From assembly GCF_000226115.1 (NCBI RefSeq), contig NC_016459.1, positions 310,001 to 374,000 of the forward strand: a DNA stretch of 64,000 nucleotides, written 5' to 3'. The notes under the pieces are model-generated. The model searched no databases. It was not told the origin of the DNA and saw only the letters and a program-made list of their open reading frames with translations. Made by a program: the position numbers and the translations under genes. This document shows positions 10,656 to 21,800 of the stretch, in pieces. The DNA comes from Thermothielavioides terrestris NRRL 8126 (Eukaryota; Ascomycota; Sordariomycetes; Sordariales; Chaetomiaceae). Position 1 is the first letter of the stretch. The number at the start of each line of letters is the position of its first letter.

Positions 10656-13492
10656 TCACCACTTCACCACCCCGGCCCCTCCCATAGCCCCAAGAGGCTC
10701 CACATCGCCGCTGCGCACGACCCGGCCCAGCCCGATGCGCACGCGCGGCAGCCGCTCCATGCAGCCGACGCTGCGCGTCGGGATGCGCAGCACCGTCTCG
10801 CGCACCAGCGTGCCCGTCGCCAGGTCGAACGAGCAGGCCAGCGCCCGCTTCATGCCGCCCTCGGACCCGCCCACCACCAGCACCGTCGGCGGGCGCGCCG
10901 CGTAGAAGAGCGTCGCCGTCATGTTGAGCGTGTCGACCAGCGTGAAGGGCTTGAGCGCGCCCATCGGGCTGCGGGACATCTTGTGCAGCGAGGCCGGCGT
11001 GGGGTGGTGCTCGCAGAACCGCGGTGCCGCGGTGGGAGTGGCACAGGCTGGGCAGGGCGCGGTTGGGTCGAGAGGGGTGACGGGGTAGGTTGGGAGGAGG
11101 GTGTCCGCTTCGTCGGCGGCGGCGGCGGGGGCGCGCTCGTAGTGCGGCGGGCCCTCGGTGTGGCGCGACAGCGGGGAGCCGTAGGCACTCCAGCGCAGGC
11201 GGCGATGGCGCACGGAGCGCGTGCCGAGAAGCCGCTCCTCGATGAGATCCAGCGGCACGTAGCCCTCGATGCCGAAGAAGCAGGGCTCGACCTCCCAGAG
11301 CTTGCCGGTGTACAGCTGTGAGATGTAGTAGGGCGCCGGGAGATGAAGAGGACCAGGGTGAGGACCGTCAGGGCCACGCCCGCTTTGTACTTCTTCTTTA
11401 CCGAGTCAGGGGTGCTGTCGGAGGTCGGGGGGATGTCCAAGCCGAAGGGATTTTGGGGCAGGCTATTTGTATACTGTGTTTGTTCGCGTCTGGCGCTGGC
11501 GGCCAGGATGAGCCCGATGATGAAGATCCACGGCGAGAACGTGATGGTGTAGAAGCACACCAGGCGCCGGATCGTGAGTCTCCTGCGGACGCGCACGCTG
11601 CTGAACATGGACCACTGGATCTGCGCGCCGTAGGCGCCGTCAATGACGACCGTGTCGTTCTCGCCGATGGCGCACACCTGCGTGTCCAGGTAGATGTCCC
11701 ACAGGCTGGCCTCGTACTTGTCCTTCATCAGCTCCCAGCTCTGCTCGGGCTCCTCCGGTAGGAGGCAGATGAGCCGCTCCATGAGCCGGTCGCTGTCCTG
11801 CGGCAGCGAGAGCCGCGCGAAGGCCTGGAAGGCCGAGTCGGACCTGTCGATGGGCGGCCGGCTGCGCAGCAGGCCCATGAGCGCGTAGCTGCGGTCGCCC
11901 CGGTATTTCACCTGGAGGCTGCGGTTCATCAGGCACTCGAGCGCGATTTTGACCAGCTCCAGCCGGCTCAGGTGCAGGTTGCTGTAGTGTTCGATCAGTT
12001 GGCGCGACGTCAGGGGGTCCGGCCAGGCCACAGAGGGGAAAACGGCCTTGCGGATCTCGCGGAACTCGATGTGTAGCTCGGGCTCCCGCTGATTATCGGA
12101 CTTCCGCATGCCGCATTGCATGACCGTGACCGAGTCCCCCTTGCTGAGCAGAATCTCGGGCAGCGTCCACACCCGCCGGCCCCAGACCCGGAGCGCGCCA
12201 TCGTCCCATGGGCGATCTATGTTGCCCGCCACAACGATAACATGCTCAGCGGCGCGTACAATGTCGCTGATGCTGTATGTCTACGTGCAAGGGGTTTCGT
12301 TAGCGGAGTTGTCTTGTCCGATGGATCGGCTTCGGGGCGCCTTACGTCTTGGTTCATCAGCCGTTCCCTGTCGCACTCATCCACCTCGTGGACAACGCCA
12401 TGTTCGTCGGCAAGCTCGTTGAAGGGCATGCAGTTGGCCGACAGCCAGAACGCCTTGGTTTTTTTCTCCAGATCTTCGGAACTCGGGCTGAAGTACGTTT
12501 CAGCCGCCTTGGTGGCCATGGCTAGCAGAGCCTCCAGGTCTGACTTTCGGTCGTCGTTCAGGGCTTCGTTCTCGTCTGGGATGTGGTAATGCTCGGACGA
12601 GAAGGCTACCAGGACGTAAGGCGTGAGGTCATCTGGGCGGACGGGAAGCCGCTCATAGCCGACCATTTTCTGTCCGTTGTTCTCGACCTCGACAAGGTAA
12701 TTTAGGAAGCGCGGACGGAAGGTGCGGTAATTGGAGATGGCGGCCGTCCTGTTGTCGGCCTCCTGGGCTTTCAGCCGGCGAAGCACCGCCTCGCGGTTCT
12801 CGAGCATGTTGCGCGCCAAGCGGGGATAGCGGAGCCCGCTGTACAGCAGAGGCAGGTACTTGGTCTTGTCTTTGCGCTCGTTCGGCGAGACCGCGCCCGA
12901 GATTAGACTCAGCACCCACTGGCCGCTCACGTCAGAACCGTCAGAACCGAGACTCGCGGATAGTCATAGTGGCACTTCGACCACGAAGACTTAGACTTAC
13001 ACCGAAGAGAAAAAGCACCACTGTCACGGCCCACATGGGAATCACCACCAGCCAGTCCCGGGGCTGCAACTCGGAGATGTCGCCCCTCCGCTACCGGTCC
13101 ACGAGGCGGAAGGGAAGGTTCGCGAGGCGGAACCAGATGGAGGATGCATTGCGGATAGGCGTGCGCCTCCAGGTGGCGTTAGCGTTCTTAGGAAAGAGTC
13201 GGCACAGGGAGTTGGGGGCCTGGACGTAGAGCCGCCTGATCTTGCCCGTAAAGGGATCGATATAGCACTCGAACGGTCGCTCGTATATCTTCTCGCCTCC
13301 CAAGCCATCGATAACCGTAAAGGGGCTTGGGTTGGCCCGGTACTCGAGACCGCCCAGAAAGTAGAGGTGCGGGCTGGAAAGCCAGCGCCACAGGTAGCCG
13401 CCGGCAAAGAAGTAGGACCACCAACTAGGACAGTCAAGCTCTGGGTTCAGGTACTCATAGTGGCCCGCTTCGGGCGGCTTTGTCTGGGCCAT
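10656..13492 (-). pseudogene. HET-related membrane protein, broken by a TAG and a frameshift
   Basis: Three exons on the minus strand: 13492-13001, 12918-12346 and 12280-10656. Introns are 12919-13000 (GTAAGT) and 12281-12345 (GTAAGG). Joining them gives LFLFG|WVLSLISGAV and RLMNQD|TYSISDIV. Exon 1 holds aromatic SWWSYFFAGGYLWRW and a membrane helix (WLVVIPMWAVTVVLFLF). Exon 3 holds RVWTLPEILLSKGDS and YALMGLL, which resemble the W-T-x-Q-E and YALLGL blocks of HET-domain proteins, and two more membrane helices. Two defects: codon 134 is TAG (13091-13093), and near 11331-11345 the frame shifts by one before APYYISQLYTGKLWEVEPC, a segment that continues to the stop at 10656. Sequence error is possible, but two independent lesions favour a decayed gene. 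A role in heterokaryon incompatibility or membrane sensing would be a guess. Confidence 0.72.
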
Positions 13493-14166
13493 CAGTGATA
13501 TGCCGCCGAGTTCGGCTGGGGAGGCGCAGGCTACTGATGTCCGGACGGCTGGCTTCCAGTGGGGCCTGCTGGCCTTCAGAAGGGGTCGGGGCCAGGCCCG
13601 GGGCAGGGGCTTGGTCAGCTTGTTAGCAGTCTATAAGTCAGGGCTCTGGTTGCCGTCATCGCTAGGTATTTCCTGCTTGTCTTACTGTTAACGGGTGCTA
13701 GAGGTGCCGTCGTCGATGCCTGGTAAGGAAACAGGGCGTTGAGCTTGTTCATATACTGGTGGTATCGCTATTAGTCCAGGTGGATATTTCCACTGTGAGG
13801 CGAAGACTGGCTTCCACTTGATGACATACCGGCTAGGCAAAAGAATAGGACTCAGAAGAGATTGATGTAACCTGGTTAGCAAGCACTCAGCGTGCACAGT
13901 GGCCAACCTGAGCGTCCTAAGTAGCAGGAAGAACAGAGCCTGCTGACCCCAGTCAGCCTTGGTCGGGCTTTCACAAACCCGGTATTTATGCCCAGGAGGC
14001 GCGCAAGACGGCCGCTGAAGATGGGACAAGGCTGTGGCTCTTTACACTACACCAGTTGGTAGCGACGGGGGGCTGTGGCAGGACCCTGCGGGTTAGTCAA
14101 CAAATTACCGTAGCGGGAAAATGTGGGAGGCATCAAGGCTAATTGGCCTTGAGCCACAACCAACTA
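13493..14166. other. intergenic up to TA target site of large pogo element
   Basis: Upstream flank of the HET-related gene. No coding pattern or repeat was recognised. The element's TA target is at 14165-14166. Confidence 0.45.
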
Positions 14167-14310
14167 CCCGAGGGTTGAAGGAAAAGTGGGGATTTTCGCA
14201 ACCCTCTCTCCTTCCAGGAGAGAGGGTCACAAAATCGTAGGACACCACCCTTTGAATAGGACAGCCCTACACCCAATTTTGTATATAAACGCGTCCTGGC
14301 CCAAGGTATC
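14167..14310 (+). repeat. left terminal inverted repeat (about 143 bp)
   Basis: It starts CCCGAGGGTTGAAGGAAAAG and runs to about AAGGTAT at 14309. It includes a subterminal perfect 10-bp hairpin around 14200-14229. Confidence 0.9.
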
Positions 14311-14429
14311 ACGACCGCATCAACACCTGCACAACCACGTCAATTTGAACCCAGTAGACATTATCGTGATACTTTTCTTAGTATTTCGAATCGCCAACTA
14401 TACTACTATTAGCCTACCCCACCGAGCTA

Positions 14430-16975
14430 CTTAGCGTCTATATAGCTCGCTAGCTACTCTGGACGTAGGTATACTATATAGCTAGCTACCTTTGTAACCG
14501 CTCTACGCCTAGTATTCGCGATATAGCTAGGAGGTTTAGCTATAGTAAGACCTCTATTACTAAGCATTTCAAGGCCCTTTACGATACTAGCTTACTAGCA
14601 TTGAATACCCGTTATATCGCTAGGTAGCCGTATACGCTTACTAACGTAGAAGACTATGCCCTCGATATATATACGTAGTAGCTATCTACCTTAAGATCCT
14701 TACTAGCCTAGGATCTTATTAAAGGCGCTATAAATCGCCTATAGGTATATTGTAATCCTCCTATAGGCCCTATTAGCTATAGCTAGTAGGTACGTTAGCG
14801 GTTCGATTATCCTATATACTTCTTAACAAGTAGGAAGCTAGTAGAGGCTATACGACTGTCCACCTAGTAAGAGATCGATATACTAAACGAGTTTTTCGAC
14901 TATTTTAAAGATACTATTGAGAAATATAATATTATAGTAGCTAGTTGTTGGAATATCGACGAGATAAGCTATCGCTTAGCGATATTAAGTAGGAAGTTCT
15001 AGATCTTAGCTATTAAGATAAAGAAGAATAAGAAGGTAAGGGGCTGTTCCTTGATATCAAGGGTCTTACTATCTATTTACTATACTATTTTCTTAGTTAG
15101 AGTTCCCCGACCTCTATAATAGGGAGTTAATAACCCTGATTAGCTATAGCAATGCTATTAGCGATACTATTCCTATATATAACATCTTTAAGTGCTAGCT
15201 AAACGAGAATTAGGAGGTCGATAGCCTTAATAGCGATATCCGCTTTAACGTCTTAGAAACTACGTTTAATAACTATACTATTATAGCTAACTAGATCTAG
15301 TACTTTAATAAGTATTCCTTTAGGCACTATCCTATCGCTAAGGCGTATAAGCTTATATTTAAAGAGTAGTTTAGCTATAGTATATATAACTTCTAGAGCC
15401 CTAATAATATAGTTGAATCTAAACAGAATAATATATTTCTAGAGGAGTATATCTATTGCCTATTAGTGATAGATAGCTTCTTAGAGCACTATATATTAGA
15501 TATCTAAAATACTGCCTTATATATAACATTATCATTGTCTTCCTACCACTATATTCATTATATAAGATATAGCCGATAGATATAGGCGTATTCCAATATA
15601 TTAAAAGCGTATATTAAAGGCGGCTTCCCTATATAGTTCGCTAAGGTAAGCTAACCTTTATATATATATAGTTTGTTGAGAGCTTCTGAAAGATCTTAGA
15701 TATAGGCTTCAAATATAGTAGGATCATTACTAGCTTTACAAAGTTAGGGATATTCCTATCGAACTATACCCTTTATATTAGTAAGCTCGAAGATACTAAC
15801 CTTAAAACTAACATTGTAGTATATCCTTCGTTACGTTTAAAGTAAGATCGCTAAGAATTAGGTATTTAAGGCATTGACTGTCTTTAAAACAAATATAATA
15901 ATGTATTTAGCTCTCTAATATACCGTTATATCGAAGATATCGCTACTACAATGCAAAAAGGTTAGTTTATATAGGAGCACCTTACTATATTTATAGCTAA
16001 TAAAAATAAATAGCTATTATTATATACTTCGAAGTAGGCTAAAGGGCGTTTAGTCCAACTATTTAACGTAGTTATTAGTAGTATATCCGTCGAGGATATC
16101 TACTATATATAAGCCGCTTATAATCAGAAATATATAAAGGCTATTATTAAACAATCTCGTAAAGTAGTAAAGAACATTGTATACACTAGGGAGAAGGAGC
16201 TTAAAAAGGAGTAGATAGAGTGGAAAAGGATACTAAGTAACAAGGTTATAGGCAATGGCTATCTATAGATAGCAACCTTCGAAGAATTCCTTAAGAAGAC
16301 TAGCTAGATCAACGACTTTATACCTCTTAACCCTAACGACTATTTAATCTTTAATAAGTAGTATAATAAAGATCCTCTAGCTAAGCCTATCTTCTTTATC
16401 GATATAGGCAAAGAACTAGATACTAGTAGGCTAAAGCAACTGCTATATAATTTCCTAGTACTAGAGCTATAGCTAACGTAGAGCTATATCTAGGTAGGCG
16501 ATAAATAGGAGCTACTTACCTACGAAGATAACAGCTTCTCCTAGATATAATCTAATAACGATAATATTAACGATAATAATAACGATAATAACGAGTTGCC
16601 TCTACTATAGAGAAGCATTTACAACGGCGAAGGCGCTTGCAAACTAGTATATAATAGGATTAGTAAGATTATTACAAAGTAGTAGGCATATAAGGCGAAG
16701 AAGTATATAACGTAAGATAGTATAGCTAGAGAGGATTATACTATAGTATAGTCTATAGTATAAGAAGCTCAATACTAAGATTCTATAGCTAGGGAGGATT
16801 ATAATAGCTTACTACGTATATAGATACGCCTAGATAGCAATAATAAGCTAGTATCTATAGGTTTAGCCGCCTCGTAGTAAGTAGGTAGCAGTTAGAGGTA
16901 TGTAGTCAAGGGAGTAGTCGAGGTACGTAGTTAGGGTATATAAGCTAGCGTTGTATTATATAATTATATTTCAAT
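14430..16975 (+). pseudogene. pogo-like transposase with long C-terminal extension, degenerate
   Basis: Reading through TAG stops on the plus strand shows a helix-turn-helix region (FSYSKTSITKHFKALYD), then YFKDTIEKYNIIVASCWNID, which matches the WF...Y-x-I-x-x-x-x-x-WN-x-DE start of the pogo DDE domain. DSFLEHY follows (D-G-F-E-S-H in active relatives), then a one-base frame change near 15,510, then CLIYNIIIVFLPLYS and PIDIGVFQYIK. About 300 further codons follow, with KKE(x)IEWKRILSNKVIG and acidic Asn-rich sequence. This tail is longer than in typical pogo transposases. The exact start is uncertain because the 5' region is heavily mutated. Confidence 0.75.
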
Positions 16976-17078
16976 TTAATCTAGATTAGATTTTATTATA
17001 TTTTTAAGCTTTTTAAGCTATCCTTTGTATTTGCCCGCATTTATAGACCTAATTAATTCGACGCGGTTGTAGATTATA

Positions 17079-17221
17079 ATACCTTAGGCTAGGACGCGTT
17101 TGTATATAAAATTAGGTGTGGGGCTGTCCTATTCAAAGGGTGGTGTCCTACGATTTTGTGACCCTCTCTCCTAGAAGGAGAGAGGGTTGCGAAAATCCCC
17201 ACTTTTCCTTCAACCCTCGGG
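17079..17221 (-). repeat. right terminal inverted repeat (about 143 bp)
   Basis: Its reverse complement matches 14167-14310, including the subterminal hairpin. Confidence 0.9.
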
Positions 17222-17223
17222 TA

Positions 17224-17946
17224 ACTATTAACGAGCACGGTAGGTGAAAATTAGCTATCTACTCACCCGCCGCACTGGCGCAGAACGGCTAAGAGCCTTG
17301 TTGACCTTTCCACCACCCATATACGCAAACACACGCATTTGGTAGATAGGACAGCACGCAGGGGGGCCCTAGATCCCTTATCTCGATATAGCCCAGATCT
17401 ACACTCGTGTACCGCATCGTCAGGCAGTGCCAGAGCCTCGTCTCTGCGCCACTTTCTCACCGACTTCGCACCCCGCTCTTTAGGCACAATCGACTAGTCG
17501 TTGAAATGCGCGAGGTTGCGACAGTGTCACTCCGGCGCTTTCACTGCAACGCTCTTTCACTCGCTTTCTCGCTCACATAGCAATCGACTGCTCATTACCT
17601 AGATCCAACCTCTCCCTACAGACCGTCACCGGAGACGGCTCCGTTGCATAATGGCAAGAGACCCCGCTCAAACACGAGGCCAGCCCAATGCGGCGGAGCC
17701 ACCGCCGATCCGGTTCAGGCGGTTTTGGAGGAACCGAGGTATGCTGCGCCGTTGGGCACCATCCACATGCCAGGAGCTTTCCCCGTTGTAGCTGACCCCT
17801 TGTCGTCCGGTGCGGGGGAGGGGAAAAGGCCAGCCCTTCCAGGGAGCCGCGTTTGCCCATATAGGTGAATTAAGGCTATGGGCGGGAAACGACCTGGACA
17901 TCATCTAGGAGGGCCCAGTTCTGGCTGCAACCAGCTTCCAAGCTTG
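17224..17946. other. unique sequence between two transposons, perhaps 5' part of CorA-like gene
   Basis: The sequence is GC-balanced, so not a transposon. An ATG at 17878 opens a short frame (MGGKRPGHHLGGPSSGCNQL) that reaches the retrotransposon junction. Removing the element would place it just before a candidate intron (GTCCGT...TTGCAG, branch GCTAAC) and the first visible exon of the CorA-like gene at 26467. This link is inference only. Confidence 0.35.
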
Positions 17947-18163
17947 TGATGCGGTGACACGCAATAATAGTAGGCAGGTAAAATGGTGGAATGAATGATA
18001 ATGCATTCAAAGTGGGGAGGCTCCCACCACTGCCAAGATATTCTTGGCAGTGTGTAGGGTGTATAGGCTATATAGGGCAAACCCTATATAGAGCAACCCT
18101 AACCTAGAGCTTAACCTAGAAGGGGTTATTATCTATTTATATATACAAGAGTATCCGGTATCA
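17947..18163 (-). repeat. family A LTR, 3' LTR of copy 1
   Basis: 217 bp, starting TGATGCGG and ending GGTATCA on the plus strand (so TGATACC...CGCATCA on the coding strand). It contains a perfect inverted repeat CACTGCCAAGA / TCTTGGCAGTG. It is more A/T mutated than its partner. Confidence 0.93.
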
Positions 18164-18461
18164 AGTGCTAGGCCCTAAGAAAAATATAGCAGTGCCCTTA
18201 CTACGTTGATCTTTGTATTGATCTTCCTTCCTAATTCGGTAATTCATTCCTCTTAAACATCCTCCCCTTTCTCACGGTATTGCGCCGGTTCGGCGCCTTT
18301 GCGAGCATATGTACTACGCTATATATTCGGTGCTAGGCTAGCTACTACAATAGTTGAAGCCGTAGACGAAGGCGGCTCTACAATATGCTCAACTGGCATA
18401 GGTATCTTCTTAAGTGTTATAGGTTATAGCGCTATTATATATTTAACTGGGGCCACTGGTA

Positions 18462-18598
18462 TAAGCACCTCCTATAAAGAGTTCCTCGTCGATAGAGCGG
18501 CCAGTATAGGCGCCTCTCGTAAAGAGGTCTTTATTGATAGGTCGGCTAGTATAGGCGCCTCCTATAAAGAGTTCCTCGTCGATAGAGCCTCGCTTGCA
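18462..18598 (-). repeat. 45-bp tandem repeats in Pol tail (3 units)
   Basis: Units begin CCTCYYRTAAAGAG at about 18467, 18512 and 18557, a period of exactly 45 bp. On the coding strand they give a 15-residue repeat of the type EAPILAALSTRNSL. The same array is in the second family A copy near 46254-46379. Confidence 0.85.
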
Positions 18599-18829
18599 TT
18601 CACTAGAGGTTATAGAGTAGTCGGTGCTACTTCCTTTCGAGGGTAGCTACATAAGCGCTTGGCGGGTACTATAGTGCCTATAGCTTTCCCTATAGCCTTG
18701 CTGGTAGCCTTACGTATAGGCTTGTCTACAGCCTCTACTTTCTTCTCCTTTTAGGGCTTCATATATAGTTGCTTAGCAAGTACCGCGGTATCTTCCTTCC
18801 TCTACATTGCGCCTATAGGCGGATCTATA

Positions 18830-21800
18830 CCTAGGCGCTTTTAGTACTCTTCTACAACCTTAGGAGTATACCGTATCTTGTACAATGATTTCTAGGCGTT
18901 ATAGTACGTACTAAGGTTCTTCTACTAAATCAAATACTTGATTTATATACTAGTAGTAGAGTGCCTAAAGATATACTCCACTTTGTAGTCATCGTTAAAC
19001 TTATAATCTTCTAACTAGTTAGAGGCCTAGGAATCCTCTACTAGGCCTACCTTAGGCTCAATATAGCTATATAGATCCTCTCCTAGCGAAGTAGGTAAAA
19101 GGTGCTTTATAGAGATAACTAGGTAGATTCCTATATAGCTCGGAAGATCAAGCTTATATATAAGTTGGCCGATATAGCGCTTAATAGGAAATAATCTAGT
19201 ACACTATTATAACAATTTCCAAGGTAGGTTGCTAGGTAGGTAGTAGCTATAATAGAGCCGAAGATAGACCTTGTCACTAGCCTCGAATTCGACCTAGCAG
19301 TAGCGACTATTGTAACAACGCTTAACTTATATAGTTGCGAAGTCCATTGCCAGTTGTACCTTACGGCACAAGTCCTCTTGTAAAGTAGGCAAGTCTACTA
19401 ACGTAGCTACGTTTAGATCGGCTATAAATACGTCGAGTAGGCCCTATAGTTTAAAGCTATACAACTGCTTATAAGGAGTTGATTAAATAGGAGCCGAATA
19501 GGCGCTATTAAGGTTCTATTGTAGTAGAGGGATAATATCGACCTAGTTGCTAGTTAGAAATTCGAAAGTATAAAATCGTAGGGCGATTTCCATAGTTTAA
19601 TTCTTATGCTCTACTAGACTATTTGTCTACAGATAGTATATAGTTATCATTAGTAGCTTAGTACTCTAATATTCCTATATACTAGTCTAGAGATCTAATA
19701 TAAATTTGCGGTTGTAGTCGAAGATAATAGCTAATAGTATACCCTAGTCTAATAGAAGCAACTAGCATATAAGGACATAGCCCTAGTCCTTCGTAGAGTA
19801 TCTGCCGTTGTCTAATAATAGAAGGGTCTATTTACTACTCTTATAGGATATAGTCATTATAGTATCGAAGCTATTGTAACTATCTAGTTGCTAAAGTAAG
19901 CCTTTTAATAGTATAGTCGGTAGGCTTAGGATAAAATCGATCGCGATAACTTATATCGGCAGTATATCGCTTAGTCGAATTGGTTGATACTCGCCAATTG
20001 GCTTCTAGCGATCCGTAGCATTGAGGCGGTATAATAGGCAATGCGCTATATACTTCTTGACTTCGTACGTTTTATTAACTATAGAAATACCGTGTAAGTC
20101 GTAGAGTATACGTTCTACGCCAAAGTGGTACTTAGCATCGTAGACCAAGCTAAGGACTTCCTTAATTATGCCAAATAGTATATAAAGAAGATATACGCTA
20201 TACAGCTAGATATTGTAGATTAGGCTATCGATCATTGTAAAAGGTAGCCTAGGACACGAGAAAACTCCGCTACCTTCAGTGGATAGCGAGTCGCTATAGA
20301 GGTTATCGATAATAGCCTTATATTTAGAATCTTCTTTATAGGCTACAATGAACTTCTAGTAGAGCGAATCTTCTATATAGGCTTTGGCGAAGGCGAATAT
20401 CACGTTGTCGAGCACTATAAGGCCCTTAGGGCGCTCAATAGGATCTTATATCGCCTTTAGACGGCTTAGCGTATCTAGTATAAAGTTGAGGCAGCTAGGC
20501 AGATAGTAAAGCCGAAGGTCGTACTCCGAGAGGTATATAGAGGTGGTGATAAGCCGTCGATTAGCCCGGTTAGTGGACAATATATTGAGCTAGGTCTATG
20601 TAACGATGCTGTATATAGCAGCGTGGTCTATAAGCACGTTTACTAATAGCCTAGCTAAGTAAATTATAGTATAGAGCTTCTTAATAGCCTATACTAGGTA
20701 TACCACTTCCTGTTCAAAGGGCCTATACCGTATCTTAGCCTTTGTTAGGCATCGGCTAAGGAATATAACTAGGAGTACTTAATTCGAAGAAATTAGTATA
20801 CTAGGCTCCCAGTTATAGCTATCTCGTAGATAGAACACTATTACGCTAAATCTACGCTCTAAGTAGCCGTTAATCTATATAAAGAGCTACTTATTAGAGT
20901 CGAAGTAGTATAAAATAGTAGGATCTTCCTTATATATCGCTACCTAGATCGCTTTAAAGGAGAGCTTCTTAGCTAATGTAGGTTCGAAGGTCGTTTTTAT
21001 ATAGTAAACAGTCCTCTTAGAAGGGTTACTGGTCTCGATATAGCCGTCCTCACGGCCTTTCCTTAGTAATACGATTTTACAAGCCTATAGAGGCTCTACC
21101 AACTACATATAGTATAGGATCAGGTGCTATAGAAAGCCTATAGCGCCAATATATTGCTCGAGTGCCTTAAGGGTATATAGAAAGGCGAGCTGTTTAAAGG
21201 CTTTGATTCGCTATATAGTAGTTGTAAGGCCTAGGCTATCGACGTAGAATCTAAGCAATTCTACATTTAGATATCCTATATATAACTTAGCTAGCGATAG
21301 GGCGATATTCTTATCTATAAAGAGGCTAAATATCGTATTTGAATAGCGTATATAATCCTTAGCATTATCTAAGTAGATTACAATATCGTCGATAAAGGCG
21401 CGTATATATAAGGAATAAGGCCTTAGGAGCTAGTCTATAATACGTTGAATATATACTAGTGAGTTATAGTAGCCTATCAAGTACACCGTAGGCTACTCAA
21501 GGCTACGTAGACTGATTAGGGTAAATCGATCTCGATATAGAGAATGAACACTAAACTAGTAGAAAAACAATATAGCGTCGATCGCTGTGATAAAGTACTT
21601 GCTACGCAATTCGGCAATGACTTCCGACTATAGAGGTAAAGGACAGTTGTTAAGTACCGTTATATAGTTTAGGCTTCGTAGATTGATTACAACTCGGCCT
21701 TTAAGCTCTCCGTTGTACCCTGGCTTCTAAACGATAAATACTAGATATACGAAAGGCGTAGCTTAGTTCGCCTAAGTTATACGGCCTTACGTGTACAGGC

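Larger units (their letters stand above)
14167..17221 (+). mobile_element. large pogo-like DNA transposon, RIP-mutated, 3055 bp
   Basis: Flanked by TA at 14165-14166 and 17222-17223 (wider flanks CAACTA and TAACTA). The inverted repeats are about 143 bp, far longer than in the 1.94 kb pogo element at 3262. Each repeat contains its own hairpin (ACCCTCTCTC / GAGAGAGGGT). The interior is AT-rich and encodes a degraded DDE transposase on the plus strand. The repeats themselves keep high identity, with differences almost all transitions (CAGCCCTACACC against CAGCCCCACACC). Confidence 0.9.

Noticed and set aside
18299..18646. 115-codon plus-strand frame with repeated DRAASIGAS units
   Set aside because: It is antisense to the Pol tail of family A; the repetition comes from the 45-bp tandem repeat.
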